44,851 nucleotides of DNA from a virus, in IMG/VR virus record IMGVR_UViG_3300020185_000087, positions 1-44,851 of that record; one strand, written 5' to 3'. Below the pieces are notes generated by a model. The model ran no database searches and had not been told where the DNA came from. It saw only the letters and a program-made list of their open reading frames with translations. How positions within the stretch are numbered: the stretch's first letter is position 1; every line of letters starts with the position of its first letter. The position numbers and the translations under genes are program-made. Shown in pieces: positions 1 through 8,462 of this stretch.

Positions 1-123
1 AGCGTAAGAAGCGTAGATGACTGGGCAATTACATACGTGATTGACGCTAGTTTTATGAGTCTGATAAATAAACCAGACTTCTTCCCGCCTTCATTTAAAG
101 AACGTATTAAGATAGTAAAATAA
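1..123 (+). CDS. C-terminal end of an unrecognised protein (partial)
   Basis: The first 40 codons are open in frame 1 and end in TAA, so the 5' end of this gene lies outside the window. The visible tail ends in a basic stretch (ERIKIVK). There is too little sequence for a family call. It is followed after 7 bases by the next gene on the same strand, so it probably belongs to the same late operon. Confidence 0.6.
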   Translation, partial: SVRSVDDWAITYVIDASFMSLINKPDFFPPSFKERIKIVK

Positions 124-130
124 TATATTT

Positions 131-340
131 ATGGGATTTAACAAACTATTTACGCCAACCGTAGAAGAACTAGAAAAAAGGCTTGCTGAAATGGGCGAAC
201 AAGAGTTCGGTATGCACTGGCACAGAAGGCTAATGAAGACTGACGCGATCATCGGTGAGAGCTCAGCAGTTGAGATGATTAAACAATTTGCAGAAAAAGC
301 ATATAATGTTCAAGAAGTTAATCAAAAAGATAAAGCATAG
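131..340 (+). CDS. Small hypothetical protein (69 aa)
   Basis: A 69-residue, charged, mostly helical protein (for example VEELEKRLAEMGEQEF) with a C-terminal KDKA. There is no signal peptide or membrane segment. The ATG follows an AT-rich, SD-less context just after the preceding stop, and the stop TAG lies one base before the next ATG. I do not recognise the family. Its place at the head of a run of small genes leading into baseplate genes suggests an assembly or virion accessory role, which is only inference. Confidence 0.55.
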   Translation: MGFNKLFTPTVEELEKRLAEMGEQEFGMHWHRRLMKTDAIIGESSAVEMIKQFAEKAYNVQEVNQKDKA

Positions 341-341
341 T

Positions 342-941
342 ATGTCTACAGAAACTAAAGACAAGAAAGAAGAGATCTGGTATGTATGGACAAAGTCTGA
401 ACGTATTGGTGAAATAGTACAGCCTTTAGAGGAGCAGAAAGATCCTACGTGGTTTAAATTTACCGACGGCACGCAAATTAATAAGTCTCTAATCAAAGAG
501 TTTTTAATGCCGGCAAGATCCGAGCGTGAAGCAATCACGTACGCTAAAGACTTAGGTCTGGTTGCTAATGTAAAAGCTCCTACTCAGGCTAACACGACAA
601 TACATCAAACACAGCCGGTTAAACCTCAGGCAACTGAGCGTAGAATCACAGACGGCAGATCCGCACCTCAACCTGAGGTTAACGTGATGATGGAGATGTT
701 GAAGAAGATGAGCCGCAAGAACCGGGCAGCAATGCCGGTTGATGTTAACATCCCAGCCAGAGAGGTCTATCAGATGTTACAGGATCAAATGGACCTGGAA
801 GCTGATGAGCTTAACGAGCAGATTGGACTGCTTGTAGAAAGCCAGATAGATAACTTAAGAGAACAATTAAAAGAACAAATTGTAACATTTATTTCTAATT
901 ACTATAACAATGAGTCAAGAGAACACAACACAGAAGACTGA
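342..941 (+). CDS. Hypothetical protein with C-terminal helical region (199 aa)
   Basis: I start this gene at ATG 342, one base after the preceding stop. An in-frame ATG at 288 would overlap that gene by 53 bases and add a very basic stretch. Residues about 10-50 look like a small beta-rich domain (IWYVWTKSERIGEIV, then WFKFTDGTQINKSLI). A Pro/Gln/Thr-rich linker follows at about 70-110. The C-terminal 90 residues are acidic and helical (coiled-coil-like, DQMDLEADELNEQIGLLVES). The next gene overlaps it by 32 bases, which suggests translational coupling. No family recognised. Confidence 0.6.
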   Translation: MSTETKDKKEEIWYVWTKSERIGEIVQPLEEQKDPTWFKFTDGTQINKSLIKEFLMPARSEREAITYAKDLGLVANVKAPTQANTTIHQTQPVKPQATERRITDGRSAPQPEVNVMMEMLKKMSRKNRAAMPVDVNIPAREVYQMLQDQMDLEADELNEQIGLLVESQIDNLREQLKEQIVTFISNYYNNESREHNTED

Positions 942-1332
942 AGGAAAGGTAGCACAACTGCCGCCAAACCGTAGACAAAGACGCTACATGATGAAGCAGA
1001 ACGGAATGCTAAGATACTTAAGCAAGTTAAGCTTTTTTCATCCAACAAAGGCTGCAATCAGACAGCAGAATATGGAGAATGGTCGTAAGATACAAGAGGC
1101 CAGATTGGACGCTGTTGAAAAAGCAAACCACGAAAGACTTGAAGCTGCTCTTAATAACATGAAAGAGACTTGGGCTAATCAAGGTTACAATGAGACTGAG
1201 ATTGCACAGCTAGAAAATGCTTGGGCAATGACAGCAGTTAAAGACAAAGAAACTTACCAACAGGATAAAAAGGAGTCTAGAAGACTAATGAAAGAGGCTA
1301 GAGCTTCTTTGTTGGCTAGAAATAATAAGTAA
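910..1332 (+). CDS. Basic helical hypothetical protein (140 aa)
   Basis: The protein has a short polar N-terminus, then a strongly basic patch PPNRRQRRYMMKQNG at about 18-32, and then long amphipathic helices rich in Lys, Glu and Ala. It starts inside the end of the preceding gene in another frame. The basic motif followed by helices suggests nucleic-acid or chaperone-like binding, but I do not recognise the family. It has no membrane segment or signal peptide. Confidence 0.6.
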   Translation: MSQENTTQKTEGKVAQLPPNRRQRRYMMKQNGMLRYLSKLSFFHPTKAAIRQQNMENGRKIQEARLDAVEKANHERLEAALNNMKETWANQGYNETEIAQLENAWAMTAVKDKETYQQDKKESRRLMKEARASLLARNNK

Positions 1333-1335
1333 GAT

Positions 1336-1656
1336 ATGATTACAATCAGCATTGAACCTGCTGATAACGGTGTCATCAAGTATGTAATCGATGATAACGT
1401 TAACGGCGGTGGAGAAGAACATGTGTCTAGGGTTGTCTATGACTTAGAGAAAGATGAAGATCGATCTAACCTAGTAGATTTTATTCAAGACATAATCTTA
1501 GACCTGGGTCTAGAAACCGGGAATGAGTTAGATAAGAACATGCTTACTGTAAAAACAGACTGGGGTGCTAAATATAACCCGTCTGTAAAAGAAACAAAAG
1601 AGAGGATCGGGCAGCTTGAAGCTGAGATCAAAAGACTCTCTGCGCAATTAAAATAA
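1336..1656 (+). CDS. Small acidic hypothetical protein (106 aa)
   Basis: The N-terminal half is beta-rich (MITISIEPADNGVIKYVIDD). The middle is acidic and helical, and the C-terminus is a short coiled coil (KERIGQLEAEIKRLSAQLK). The stop overlaps the next start by one base (TAATG), so the two are probably translationally coupled. The family is not recognised. Context places it among tail or baseplate assembly genes. Confidence 0.6.
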   Translation: MITISIEPADNGVIKYVIDDNVNGGGEEHVSRVVYDLEKDEDRSNLVDFIQDIILDLGLETGNELDKNMLTVKTDWGAKYNPSVKETKERIGQLEAEIKRLSAQLK

Positions 1657-2063
1657 TGGATTTTACTATAGAATGTGTTTGGTGTAAAACCAAAACAGAA
1701 TTTGATAAACTGTATAGGTCAAGTAATTGTGACCTTGCAGTTTCTTATTCTGATATAAATAACAGGTTAATGAAGAGCGACCCGTATAACGAGGAGCCTT
1801 CTGACGTTATTATATCACTCTATATTCGTAAATTAATTAAGAGATCTTTAGAGTCAAAGATAAACTCTGAAGAAACTAGTTTTACAATAGCATACCTATT
1901 TACAGCTCTTGACCAAAAATCGGTTCAAGGGCTCTACAATTTTATGTCTGATCTATTAGAAGAAGACTTTCAAATGAACCTTACTGTTATTAATAGATCC
2001 GACTTTCCGAAGCAGGGTGTTCTTAGTAAATTTAATAACGTTAGGTTTATAGACAATGATTAA
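1656..2063 (+). CDS. Hypothetical protein (135 aa)
   Basis: It begins with a CxxC pair (ECVWCKTK, residues 6-9), but no second pair is visible, so a zinc site is not supported. The rest is mixed alpha/beta. It starts on the last base of the preceding stop, and its end overlaps the next ORF by 8 bases. T4-like phages keep small hub-assembly genes (gp26, gp51) in such a position. The sequence does not clearly match them, so I leave the function open. Confidence 0.6.
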   Translation: MDFTIECVWCKTKTEFDKLYRSSNCDLAVSYSDINNRLMKSDPYNEEPSDVIISLYIRKLIKRSLESKINSEETSFTIAYLFTALDQKSVQGLYNFMSDLLEEDFQMNLTVINRSDFPKQGVLSKFNNVRFIDND

Positions 2064-2655
2064 CCACAAGCTATTTGCAAAAGGTGCTAAAATTCACGCC
2101 TTAATCTCAACCACACAGAAGCCTAACGTTTTATTTCCAGTTAGAGCAATAATCTACGATGTTAAGTTCGATGACATCAACCCACAGTATCAAATTAAGG
2201 TTATTAAGTTCTATGACCAGATCTACTTTTTAAAGCAGAATCTATTTGGCGGCCGTTTTATCAAAGACTTCGAAGGCCATGATACTAAAATCAATCTAAA
2301 AAGAGAACACTATTCCAAAGTAAGCCAGCTTGAAGAAGATGTCTTTAGCGGCCCAAACTGGGAGAAGTATAAAATAATAGTAGACTCTGTCTTCTGTACA
2401 CAGACCAGAGCTGAACAAGAAGAACTCTTTAACAAGATCCAGTCTTTTCATATTGAACTCAAGCTTAAAGAGCTCTATGAACTTACAAACCGAACTGTCT
2501 ATTCTAAAGGCCAATACTACTTTCACACAAGAGGTGAATATGTTAAAGCAATAGAGAAGTTTTTAGGCGATAGATACCCTAAGGAAAAAGGTTGGGTCGA
2601 CGATCTACTCTACAGACCAGACACCTCCGAGTTGGATGGTGCCGAATGGGTTTAA
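2056..2655 (+). CDS. Hypothetical protein (199 aa), possible baseplate assembly factor
   Basis: The N-terminal half is a beta-rich domain (ALISTTQKPNVLFPVRAIIY, then YQIKVIKFYDQIYFLKQ). A helical C-terminal half follows, ending in acidic ELDGAEWV. There is no signal peptide or membrane segment. It starts inside the preceding gene (8-base overlap) and stops 37 bases before the next start, with a GATATATA motif in that gap. It is the last gene before the hub/tube cluster, so an assembly role is plausible but not demonstrated. Confidence 0.6.
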   Translation: MINHKLFAKGAKIHALISTTQKPNVLFPVRAIIYDVKFDDINPQYQIKVIKFYDQIYFLKQNLFGGRFIKDFEGHDTKINLKREHYSKVSQLEEDVFSGPNWEKYKIIVDSVFCTQTRAEQEELFNKIQSFHIELKLKELYELTNRTVYSKGQYYFHTRGEYVKAIEKFLGDRYPKEKGWVDDLLYRPDTSELDGAEWV

Positions 2656-2664
2656 GTGGAGCTG

Positions 2665-2676
2665 GATATATATAAA
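2665..2676 (+). promoter_or_regulatory. GATATATA promoter-like motif
   Basis: GATATATATAAA lies 28 bases before the ATG of the large structural gene at 2693 and just after the preceding stop. It is one of six such motifs found in the window's largest intergenic gaps. It resembles the T4 late promoter TATA box in composition but not exactly. The promoter role is inference. Confidence 0.4.
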
Positions 2677-2692
2677 AAAGAATAGCAATTTA

Positions 2693-4420
2693 ATGGCATT
2701 AGTTTTAGAAGATATAGTCAGCACAGCACCTCCAAGTTTTATTTATATAGATGATGAAACTGGTGAAAAGGTAGTATCTAGATCGCCTATAGAAGATTCT
2801 TTAGGTAATGAGCCACCAGCGCAGGAAGGTACTACACAACATGGTAATACTACATTTAGCGAACCTAATGATTACTCTAGTATATACGGTAATGTACAGG
2901 TTCAAGGTAGAAAATACGATGCTCCTGAAGGTGATCCGCGAGGTAAAATTGCCGACGGTAACGGTATTAATCCAGGAACTGCTGTTAGATCTCTTTTTAA
3001 CAAATGGGCTCTTGTCTCCTATAAAGGCATGAACGGGATAGATGCTAGCTCACAGGGCTCTGAGATTACAAGTCGTTATAACAGTGTAATCAATACAGCT
3101 CCAGGTGCTACCGACCCAACTGCTAGAAATATCATACAGTACTCAAAGGATCTAAACTCAATGGCCTTTAAATATGACTTCTCTGATTTTATTCAGTGTG
3201 AGCACTATGGCCAGATCTCAAATAGCTATATGGTTACTCTAAGACGTTTTGCTTATCCGGTTGCTGATGATATTATCAACCCGAAACAAATGGGTCCTGA
3301 TGGCAAGCCAGTGGATTCTAGCCAACCAGATCTAGCACGTGCTATTACATGGATGAGCCCTGCGTTGGGCAATGATCTAAAAGAGATCCTTAAATTTAAC
3401 CACAAGCTTAACTGGAAAGAGATCGAGTCAGCTATACAAGAGGTTCAATCTAGTAAAGGTAAAAGAGGAGCTCTTGGTGGCATGATTGATGGTAACCCTC
3501 TTTTTCAGGCAATTGAGAATGGTGCTAACGGCTATACAGCTGAACAGACTCAGACTGCCAATGACAAAGGATCAGGTTTTGACCCTTTAAAAGAGACTTA
3601 TCCGAATACGGTATTTGGTCCTCTTAACGTGATCAAAAAAGTGCTAGCAAGAGAACAAGGTCTAGAATTTGAACAAGAGTTTAAGCTTACATTCCATTAT
3701 GACCTAAGGGCATATAGTAACACAAGCCCTAAGGTTGCATTCATGGACGCCATGGCAAACATCTTAGCCTTAACATATAATAATGCTCCTTTCTGGGGTG
3801 GTGCCACTAGATACACCGGAAGTGGCTCGTTGGGTAAACCATTTGGTGACTATGATAAACTTAAAAGTGGTGACTATGCTGGCTTCTTAGGTAGCGTTGG
3901 TACACAACTAAAAGATACTCTAAGCAATGGTTTTAATGATATTGCTGGAGCTCTTAAAAGTGGTAATCTAGGTGACTCTAAGGTCCTAGATAATATTATT
4001 GGTGGTGGCTTAATGAAACTAATGAATGGGCCTCAAGGTGGTGCAGTAGTTAATGCACTTTTAACTGGAGATCCAACTGGCCAATGGCATTTAACTGTTG
4101 GTAATCCAATGAACCCAATCATGATGGTTGGTAACTTAGCATGCACTGATTCTAGCGTTTCTTTTGAAGGCCCGTTAGGTTTTGAAGACTTTCCTTCTAA
4201 AATGAAGGTTGAAATCACACTTAAGCCAGCTAGAATGCGAGATAAGGGTGAAATTGAGAGTATGTTTAATGCAGGTCGTGGTAGAATCTATCTACAACCA
4301 GATGGTGGTAGAGGCTTAGATGATATTGTAGACGTGTCTGCATATGGAAATAAAGACAGAAGAGCACAAGGCTTTAATGATGACGCATTTAGAAAGGTGT
4401 CTGATATGTCAGCAGGATAA
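2693..4420 (+). CDS. Tail-tube/baseplate structural protein with C-terminal tube-fold-like domain (gp48/gp54-type candidate)
   Basis: I choose ATG 2693 (575 aa) over an in-frame ATG at 2636, because the longer form would run through the promoter-like motif and overlap the previous gene. The first ~100 residues are polar and low-complexity. A central domain holds the segment FIQCEHYGQISNSYMVTLRR. The C-terminal domain (about 463-540) has the strand/loop pattern of tube-like baseplate proteins: VGNPMNPIMMVGNLACTD, then KMKVEITLKPARMRDKGEIE. In T4, gp48 and gp54 sit on the baseplate and start tube polymerisation. The next genes are gp53- and gp27-like, which fits. The exact T4 equivalent is uncertain. 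It could also be a Bacteroidetes-phage-specific baseplate protein. Confidence 0.55.
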   Translation: MALVLEDIVSTAPPSFIYIDDETGEKVVSRSPIEDSLGNEPPAQEGTTQHGNTTFSEPNDYSSIYGNVQVQGRKYDAPEGDPRGKIADGNGINPGTAVRSLFNKWALVSYKGMNGIDASSQGSEITSRYNSVINTAPGATDPTARNIIQYSKDLNSMAFKYDFSDFIQCEHYGQISNSYMVTLRRFAYPVADDIINPKQMGPDGKPVDSSQPDLARAITWMSPALGNDLKEILKFNHKLNWKEIESAIQEVQSSKGKRGALGGMIDGNPLFQAIENGANGYTAEQTQTANDKGSGFDPLKETYPNTVFGPLNVIKKVLAREQGLEFEQEFKLTFHYDLRAYSNTSPKVAFMDAMANILALTYNNAPFWGGATRYTGSGSLGKPFGDYDKLKSGDYAGFLGSVGTQLKDTLSNGFNDIAGALKSGNLGDSKVLDNIIGGGLMKLMNGPQGGAVVNALLTGDPTGQWHLTVGNPMNPIMMVGNLACTDSSVSFEGPLGFEDFPSKMKVEITLKPARMRDKGEIESMFNAGRGRIYLQPDGGRGLDDIVDVSAYGNKDRRAQGFNDDAFRKVSDMSAG

Positions 4421-4425
4421 TAGTT

Positions 4426-5475
4426 ATGAATTTAAAGACTCTACTAAATAAAACAGCAGATACGGTTAAGTTTATCATGACTCAACCAACAATGATCTTT
4501 AGAAATAAGGAGAGTATTACATTATTAAATGATGCTCACGTTGTTGATAGCGATGAATGTGCTAGACCTGATCTAATAGCCCTACAATACTATGGTAATC
4601 AATCTAAGCTTGACATGATTTTAAAGTGGAATGGTATTTCAAACCCGTTCTCTATAAATGAAGGTGACGTGCTTGAGATTCCTAGCGCCAATACAAACTT
4701 TTTTAAGCTAGAGAGGCCTAAAGAGTTTGAAAATAATCCGGTTAAACAGCAGTTTGTTGATGGTAAGCGTTTAGGCAAAAAGGACCAGCGTAGACTGGAT
4801 GCTCTTAAAAAGAAATATGGCAAAGAAAACTTGCTGCCACCAAACGTAATTCCGGTTGGTAAAAAGAACTATGAGTTTGTAGGAACTAGAATTAGAATGG
4901 GCGCACAGGTACAGACTGATGCTGTGGTTGATGCTATTAATAGAAACTTAGGAACTGATGAAGGTGGAGATTTAAGCGATTTAGATTTAAGCAATTTAGA
5001 TTTAGCTCCATTTGAAATTGGTGGTGAAAATACAGGCGCTGCTTTCGAAAAAATACCAGGTGGTGTATGGACTTGGACTGGCTCTAAGTGGAGTGGTGTT
5101 AATCCAGACGTAGCTCAAGAAGTTGCTGGCTCACTTTATGGTCAATATGGCAATCCAAATGGAAACGTAGAAGGTAGCTTTGAAGGTCAATTATACTTTG
5201 ACAAGCTTAGAGGTACTGGAACAGGCGGTGCAGGCGGTGCAGGCGGTGATAGTCTAAAATCCTATGAAGATAAATTAAACAACGGCCAAGGTAATACTAA
5301 TGCAACTGGTCCAACTGGAACTAGCGGAACTAGCGGAACTAGTGGCCAAGGTGCTGATGACACGGGTGGTAATAACAATGATGGCGGTAATCCAGCTGGA
5401 ACAGGCGGTGCAGGCGGTGCAGGCGGTGCAGGCGGTGCAGGCGGTGCAGGCGGTGGTACGTCTCCATGTGGCTAA
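4426..5475 (+). CDS. 53: Baseplate wedge protein, gp53-like, with LysM-like domain and Gly-rich tail
   Basis: Residues 1 to ~105 match the pattern of gp53, the T4 protein that joins baseplate wedges round the hub. A LysM-like segment (about 46-86) has DLIALQYYGNQSKLDMILKW, then NGISNPF and GDVLEIPS. The remaining ~240 residues are not typical of gp53. They include a short repeat (DLSDLDLSNLDLAPF), a Trp-rich patch (GGVWTWTGSKWSG), three GTS repeats and two blocks of Gly-Gly-Ala repeats, ending in TSPCG. T4 gp53 is about 196 residues, so this is a clear C-terminal extension, probably a flexible surface arm. It sits 5 bases after the tube-like protein and 10 bases before the hub gene. Confidence 0.7.
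   Translation: MNLKTLLNKTADTVKFIMTQPTMIFRNKESITLLNDAHVVDSDECARPDLIALQYYGNQSKLDMILKWNGISNPFSINEGDVLEIPSANTNFFKLERPKEFENNPVKQQFVDGKRLGKKDQRRLDALKKKYGKENLLPPNVIPVGKKNYEFVGTRIRMGAQVQTDAVVDAINRNLGTDEGGDLSDLDLSNLDLAPFEIGGENTGAAFEKIPGGVWTWTGSKWSGVNPDVAQEVAGSLYGQYGNPNGNVEGSFEGQLYFDKLRGTGTGGAGGAGGDSLKSYEDKLNNGQGNTNATGPTGTSGTSGTSGQGADDTGGNNNDGGNPAGTGGAGGAGGAGGAGGAGGGTSPCG
5224..5250 (+). repeat. Short GGCGGTGCA tandem repeat, first block
   Basis: There are two exact 9-base units GGCGGTGCA followed by a diverged third unit (GGCGGTGAT), encoding Gly-Gly-Ala. The same units reappear with the same leading bases (CTGGAACA) at about 5396, so the two blocks form a direct repeat of about 33 bases separated by about 180 bases. 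Confidence 0.85.
5317..5343 (+). repeat. GGAACTAGC tandem repeat encoding GTS x3
   Basis: There are three 9-base units (two identical, the third ending in T) encoding Gly-Thr-Ser. The block is flanked on both sides by GGCCAAGGT (5284 and 5344). The same peptide repeat, written with other codons, occurs in the giant tail protein at 26737. Confidence 0.85.
5404..5457 (+). repeat. GGCGGTGCA tandem repeat, second block
   Basis: Five perfect 9-base units plus a sixth ending GGT encode (Gly-Gly-Ala)n near the C-terminus of the gp53-like protein. GC content is much higher than the surroundings. Such perfect units can expand or contract by slippage, so unit number may vary between related phages. 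Confidence 0.9.
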
Positions 5476-5485
5476 TAAGTAAACT

Positions 5486-6997
5486 ATGAATTTAGATAAT
5501 AACATACTTGCAGTTGTTGAACCTGCACTGATGCCAACTCCAATCGAAGTTGAAGGTGTTGGTGAATCTGGTGGAGGTGATCGTCAAACTAAAGCAATTG
5601 GTATTAACGTGCCTTTTGTTCTTTTAAACAACTATCAATTCCAACAGGCTGACGTGGAGAGTTTTTTACTTAATAACTCTGGTGTTCTACCAGAGGTTAG
5701 TATTAAATTAGTAGACCGAAAAAATACATTTGGTGTAGACTCGTTTCCAAGGGATGGAGACTCTTTAACTATTATGATGAACAGTAAGAACGCATCAACT
5801 TTTAAGAGTATTCATATGGATTTTGACATCACTAATATTTCGGCTAGGCAGGCTGGTGAAGGTGAACAAAATATAATTACAGTAAATGGTATTGCTAAAA
5901 TACCTAGACTGTATAGTGAGGAATGCAGACACTTCGATGCTGCTAGTTCTCTAGACCATCTAGAAGAAGTAGCTAGAGATCTACAGTTGGGCCTTGCAAC
6001 AAACATTGATAGTGCTGATGATTTACAGACGCGCATACAACCTTACGTGACTACATATGATTTTATTAAAGATATAGTAGATACGTCTTATGTGTCAGAA
6101 GACTCCTTTCAGAGATTTTACATTGACCAATATTACTATCTAACATATATAGACGTTAATCGAGTTTTTAACTCACCGAACACACCTCTAGAAGAATTAC
6201 AAGCATCTATGGTTTCAATGACCGGCTCTTTAGCTGAGCGTGGTGGTTTTGAAGATGAAGATGAAGATGATGTTGAAGCGCCTTTAATGCTAACTAATTA
6301 TAGACAAGCTAAAGGCTTTAACCATTTTATTAATGAGTTTAAGCTGATTAACAACTCAAGTGAAATTAGTACAGTTAATGGCTACTCAAGAGATGTTATG
6401 ATCTATGATGATAATTCTGATACTGGTGAAAGAAAGCAAGAGTTTACAATAGAAGCTTTAACAACCGAAGAAATTTTAGATTATGAAGAGCCACTTAAGG
6501 GGCGTAGAAATGAAGATCGATACGATACACATAAGAAATATAAATATATCGGTCGACAAGATGTTGGAGAAGGTGATTTAGGTAATGTACACGCAAGTTC
6601 TAATTTTGCAAAGCTACACCAAGCTCAAAATCTAGCAGAGATTGAAAAGGTAAAACTTAAAGTTATTTTAGAGTCTTTTAATCCTTCTATCTATAAGTAT
6701 CAAAAGATTCCTTTATTAATATATGAGTACAACAAGGAACGAGTTGATGCAATGATAAAATACAATAAGTTTTTAGCAGATCAAGGTTTTACGGACAAAG
6801 TATTAGGTATTGATGCAGGTCAAAACGAGGATAGCGAAGATGATAGACCGACACAGGCACTTAATAGATTTTTAAGTGGTTACTATGTAATTGAAAACAT
6901 TAACTATAAATACAGCAGTGGTATTGGCAACATAATACAAGAGGTTACTCTGATTAGAAGAGAATGGCCGGGCGGTTTAACTAACTACTCAGAATAA
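5486..6997 (+). CDS. 27: Central baseplate hub protein, gp27-like
   Basis: This 503-residue protein has the features of the gp27/VgrG-N family, the trimeric ring that links the tail tube to the spike. Residues 40-145 form a beta-domain (GINVPFVLLNNYQF, VSIKLVDRKNTFG). Residues 155-230 hold the typical helix-strand segment FIKDIVDTSYVSEDSFQRFY then IDQYYYLTYIDVNRVFN. A second beta-domain follows after an acidic insertion (EDEDEDDVEAP, ~255-265). T4 gp27 is about 391 residues, so this is longer. The gp5-like spike two genes downstream is its expected partner. The start is ATG 5486 in an SD-less context 10 bases after the previous stop. Confidence 0.75.
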   Translation: MNLDNNILAVVEPALMPTPIEVEGVGESGGGDRQTKAIGINVPFVLLNNYQFQQADVESFLLNNSGVLPEVSIKLVDRKNTFGVDSFPRDGDSLTIMMNSKNASTFKSIHMDFDITNISARQAGEGEQNIITVNGIAKIPRLYSEECRHFDAASSLDHLEEVARDLQLGLATNIDSADDLQTRIQPYVTTYDFIKDIVDTSYVSEDSFQRFYIDQYYYLTYIDVNRVFNSPNTPLEELQASMVSMTGSLAERGGFEDEDEDDVEAPLMLTNYRQAKGFNHFINEFKLINNSSEISTVNGYSRDVMIYDDNSDTGERKQEFTIEALTTEEILDYEEPLKGRRNEDRYDTHKKYKYIGRQDVGEGDLGNVHASSNFAKLHQAQNLAEIEKVKLKVILESFNPSIYKYQKIPLLIYEYNKERVDAMIKYNKFLADQGFTDKVLGIDAGQNEDSEDDRPTQALNRFLSGYYVIENINYKYSSGIGNIIQEVTLIRREWPGGLTNYSE

Positions 6998-7010
6998 GAA
7001 TATATACCAT

Positions 7011-8462
7011 ATGGCAGATTTTGGCAAGATAAATGAATTTAGAAAGACTACTCAATTAAGAAAGATCAATGAGGATCCTACTTACTTGAGCTTTTTCTTT
7101 TTGTTCAACTTTTATGATCGTGAGAGTTCACCACTACTATCAGGCGCCGCGGAAGACTATTTAAGAAATGTAGTTGGAGACGCTGATAGAGCTGATACAC
7201 TTGCTAGATTTGTTAAACTTTTACAGAAGATAAATGTAGAACTACCTTGGTTCTGGCAAAGTGTTTCTGGCCTAGAGGTTACTAGACAATACGGTAAGAT
7301 GGAAGAACCTTGGTGGGGTGCTGAAAAACCAAAGCTTGAGATAGAATGTCTAGAGAACATTGAGTTAACTTCATTTGCCTTGATAGATCTTTATAAAAAG
7401 GCTGCTTATGATTTTAATAGATGGGTTGAGATTATCCCTAAGAATTTACGTCATTTTGAATTAACAGTCTTTGTGACTGAGGTTAGAAAGGTACAGCAGA
7501 ATTATGAAGCTGGTTTATTGAATTCTAAAAATAAAAATACGTCTAATACAGAAATAGCAAGAAGGGGTGGTGTTGGTGAAGGAGCAGGTAATCCTGTTAA
7601 AATAAATGAGAATGCCGTTTTATCTGTTGATGCTAAACCAATAGTTGTAACAAAGTTAGGCCACTGTGAATTCGATATTGAATCTACTAATGATATTTTT
7701 ACAGATTTAACTAAAAACCCAGAGATGGCCAAAAGTAAGATTAGTATTTTTTGGAATACATCTGAACAGATTAATCAGGTATATGGTCAGAATTTAAACG
7801 CAAACCAAGAAAATACACTAGTATTGGAAAAGTCACCCGAAAATGCTGAAGTAGCTAATAATCCGTTTGATCCAGCACAAGGAAATCTTAATCAGGCTTC
7901 AGATAGAGACCCGCTTGCTGGAAGTAGTAAATTGAGCAGTGTATATGATACAAATGAACCTACATTAGAATCAGGAACAGATGCAGATAGAGGTACTCTT
8001 GGTGACGCTGCTAAAAAGGGATTGTCTAATGTAAATGATGAGATAAGAGATACAGTACAGGGTGCAATTGCAAATGTAACTAATATATTGGATGGTTTAC
8101 CTGGAAGTAATGGTTCTCTTGGAAATGCACATGGAGCATTCTTATCAGGTCAACTAGGGCAATTAGCTAATTCTGTTGTTGAGAGTGCTTTAGCAAGACT
8201 TCTATTAGGTAACGTACATGGTGCTAATACAGCATCTACAATACAAGATGCAATCAACGCTGGTAGCTTAAATGGAATAGCTAATGCAGCTGGCCAACTG
8301 TTTAATCAGTTGTCTGGCAATAATACCGGAGGTAATATATCACCTAAAGCTGTATATGAACCTGCTGTTGACAGTTCTAAAGGACCTATCAACGAAAGAG
8401 TATATGAACCGGGAGTAGACAGTTCAATAGATGGCAATTTAAACCAGAACGTACATGAATAA
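7011..8462 (+). CDS. Baseplate/tube-initiator-like protein with low-complexity C-terminus
   Basis: Residues 22-160 look like a compact tube-fold domain with strand, helix and paired strands: TYLSFFFLFNFYD, then KLEIECLENIELTSFALIDL, then LRHFELTVFVTEVR. This resembles the proteins that cap or start the tail tube (T4 gp48/gp54, gp19 relatives). From about residue 165 the chain is Asn/Gly/Ala/Ser-rich with few bulky groups. It ends with two near copies of VYEPAVDSS (codons 448 and 464). Position between hub and spike fits a tube-end or hub-collar role. The last 8 bases overlap the next gene. Precise orthology is not resolvable by eye. Confidence 0.55.
   Translation: MADFGKINEFRKTTQLRKINEDPTYLSFFFLFNFYDRESSPLLSGAAEDYLRNVVGDADRADTLARFVKLLQKINVELPWFWQSVSGLEVTRQYGKMEEPWWGAEKPKLEIECLENIELTSFALIDLYKKAAYDFNRWVEIIPKNLRHFELTVFVTEVRKVQQNYEAGLLNSKNKNTSNTEIARRGGVGEGAGNPVKINENAVLSVDAKPIVVTKLGHCEFDIESTNDIFTDLTKNPEMAKSKISIFWNTSEQINQVYGQNLNANQENTLVLEKSPENAEVANNPFDPAQGNLNQASDRDPLAGSSKLSSVYDTNEPTLESGTDADRGTLGDAAKKGLSNVNDEIRDTVQGAIANVTNILDGLPGSNGSLGNAHGAFLSGQLGQLANSVVESALARLLLGNVHGANTASTIQDAINAGSLNGIANAAGQLFNQLSGNNTGGNISPKAVYEPAVDSSKGPINERVYEPGVDSSIDGNLNQNVHE

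Noticed and set aside
288-341. Upstream ATG for the gene at 342
   Set aside because: It would overlap the preceding gene by 53 bases and add a Lys-rich stretch. ATG 342 follows the preceding stop by one base, the pattern seen throughout.
263-538. Minus-strand open frames (this one and others, such as 21285-21707 and 22873-23157)
   Set aside because: All lie opposite well-supported + strand genes, have shadow-like composition and no neighbours on that strand.
2636-2692. Upstream ATG for the gene at 2693
   Set aside because: The extension overlaps the previous gene and reads through the GATATATA motif. ATG 2693 has the usual SD-less context.
5275-5505. Minus-strand frame encoding repeated ACT units
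   Set aside because: It is only the reverse reading of the GGCGGTGCA and GGAACTAGC repeats.
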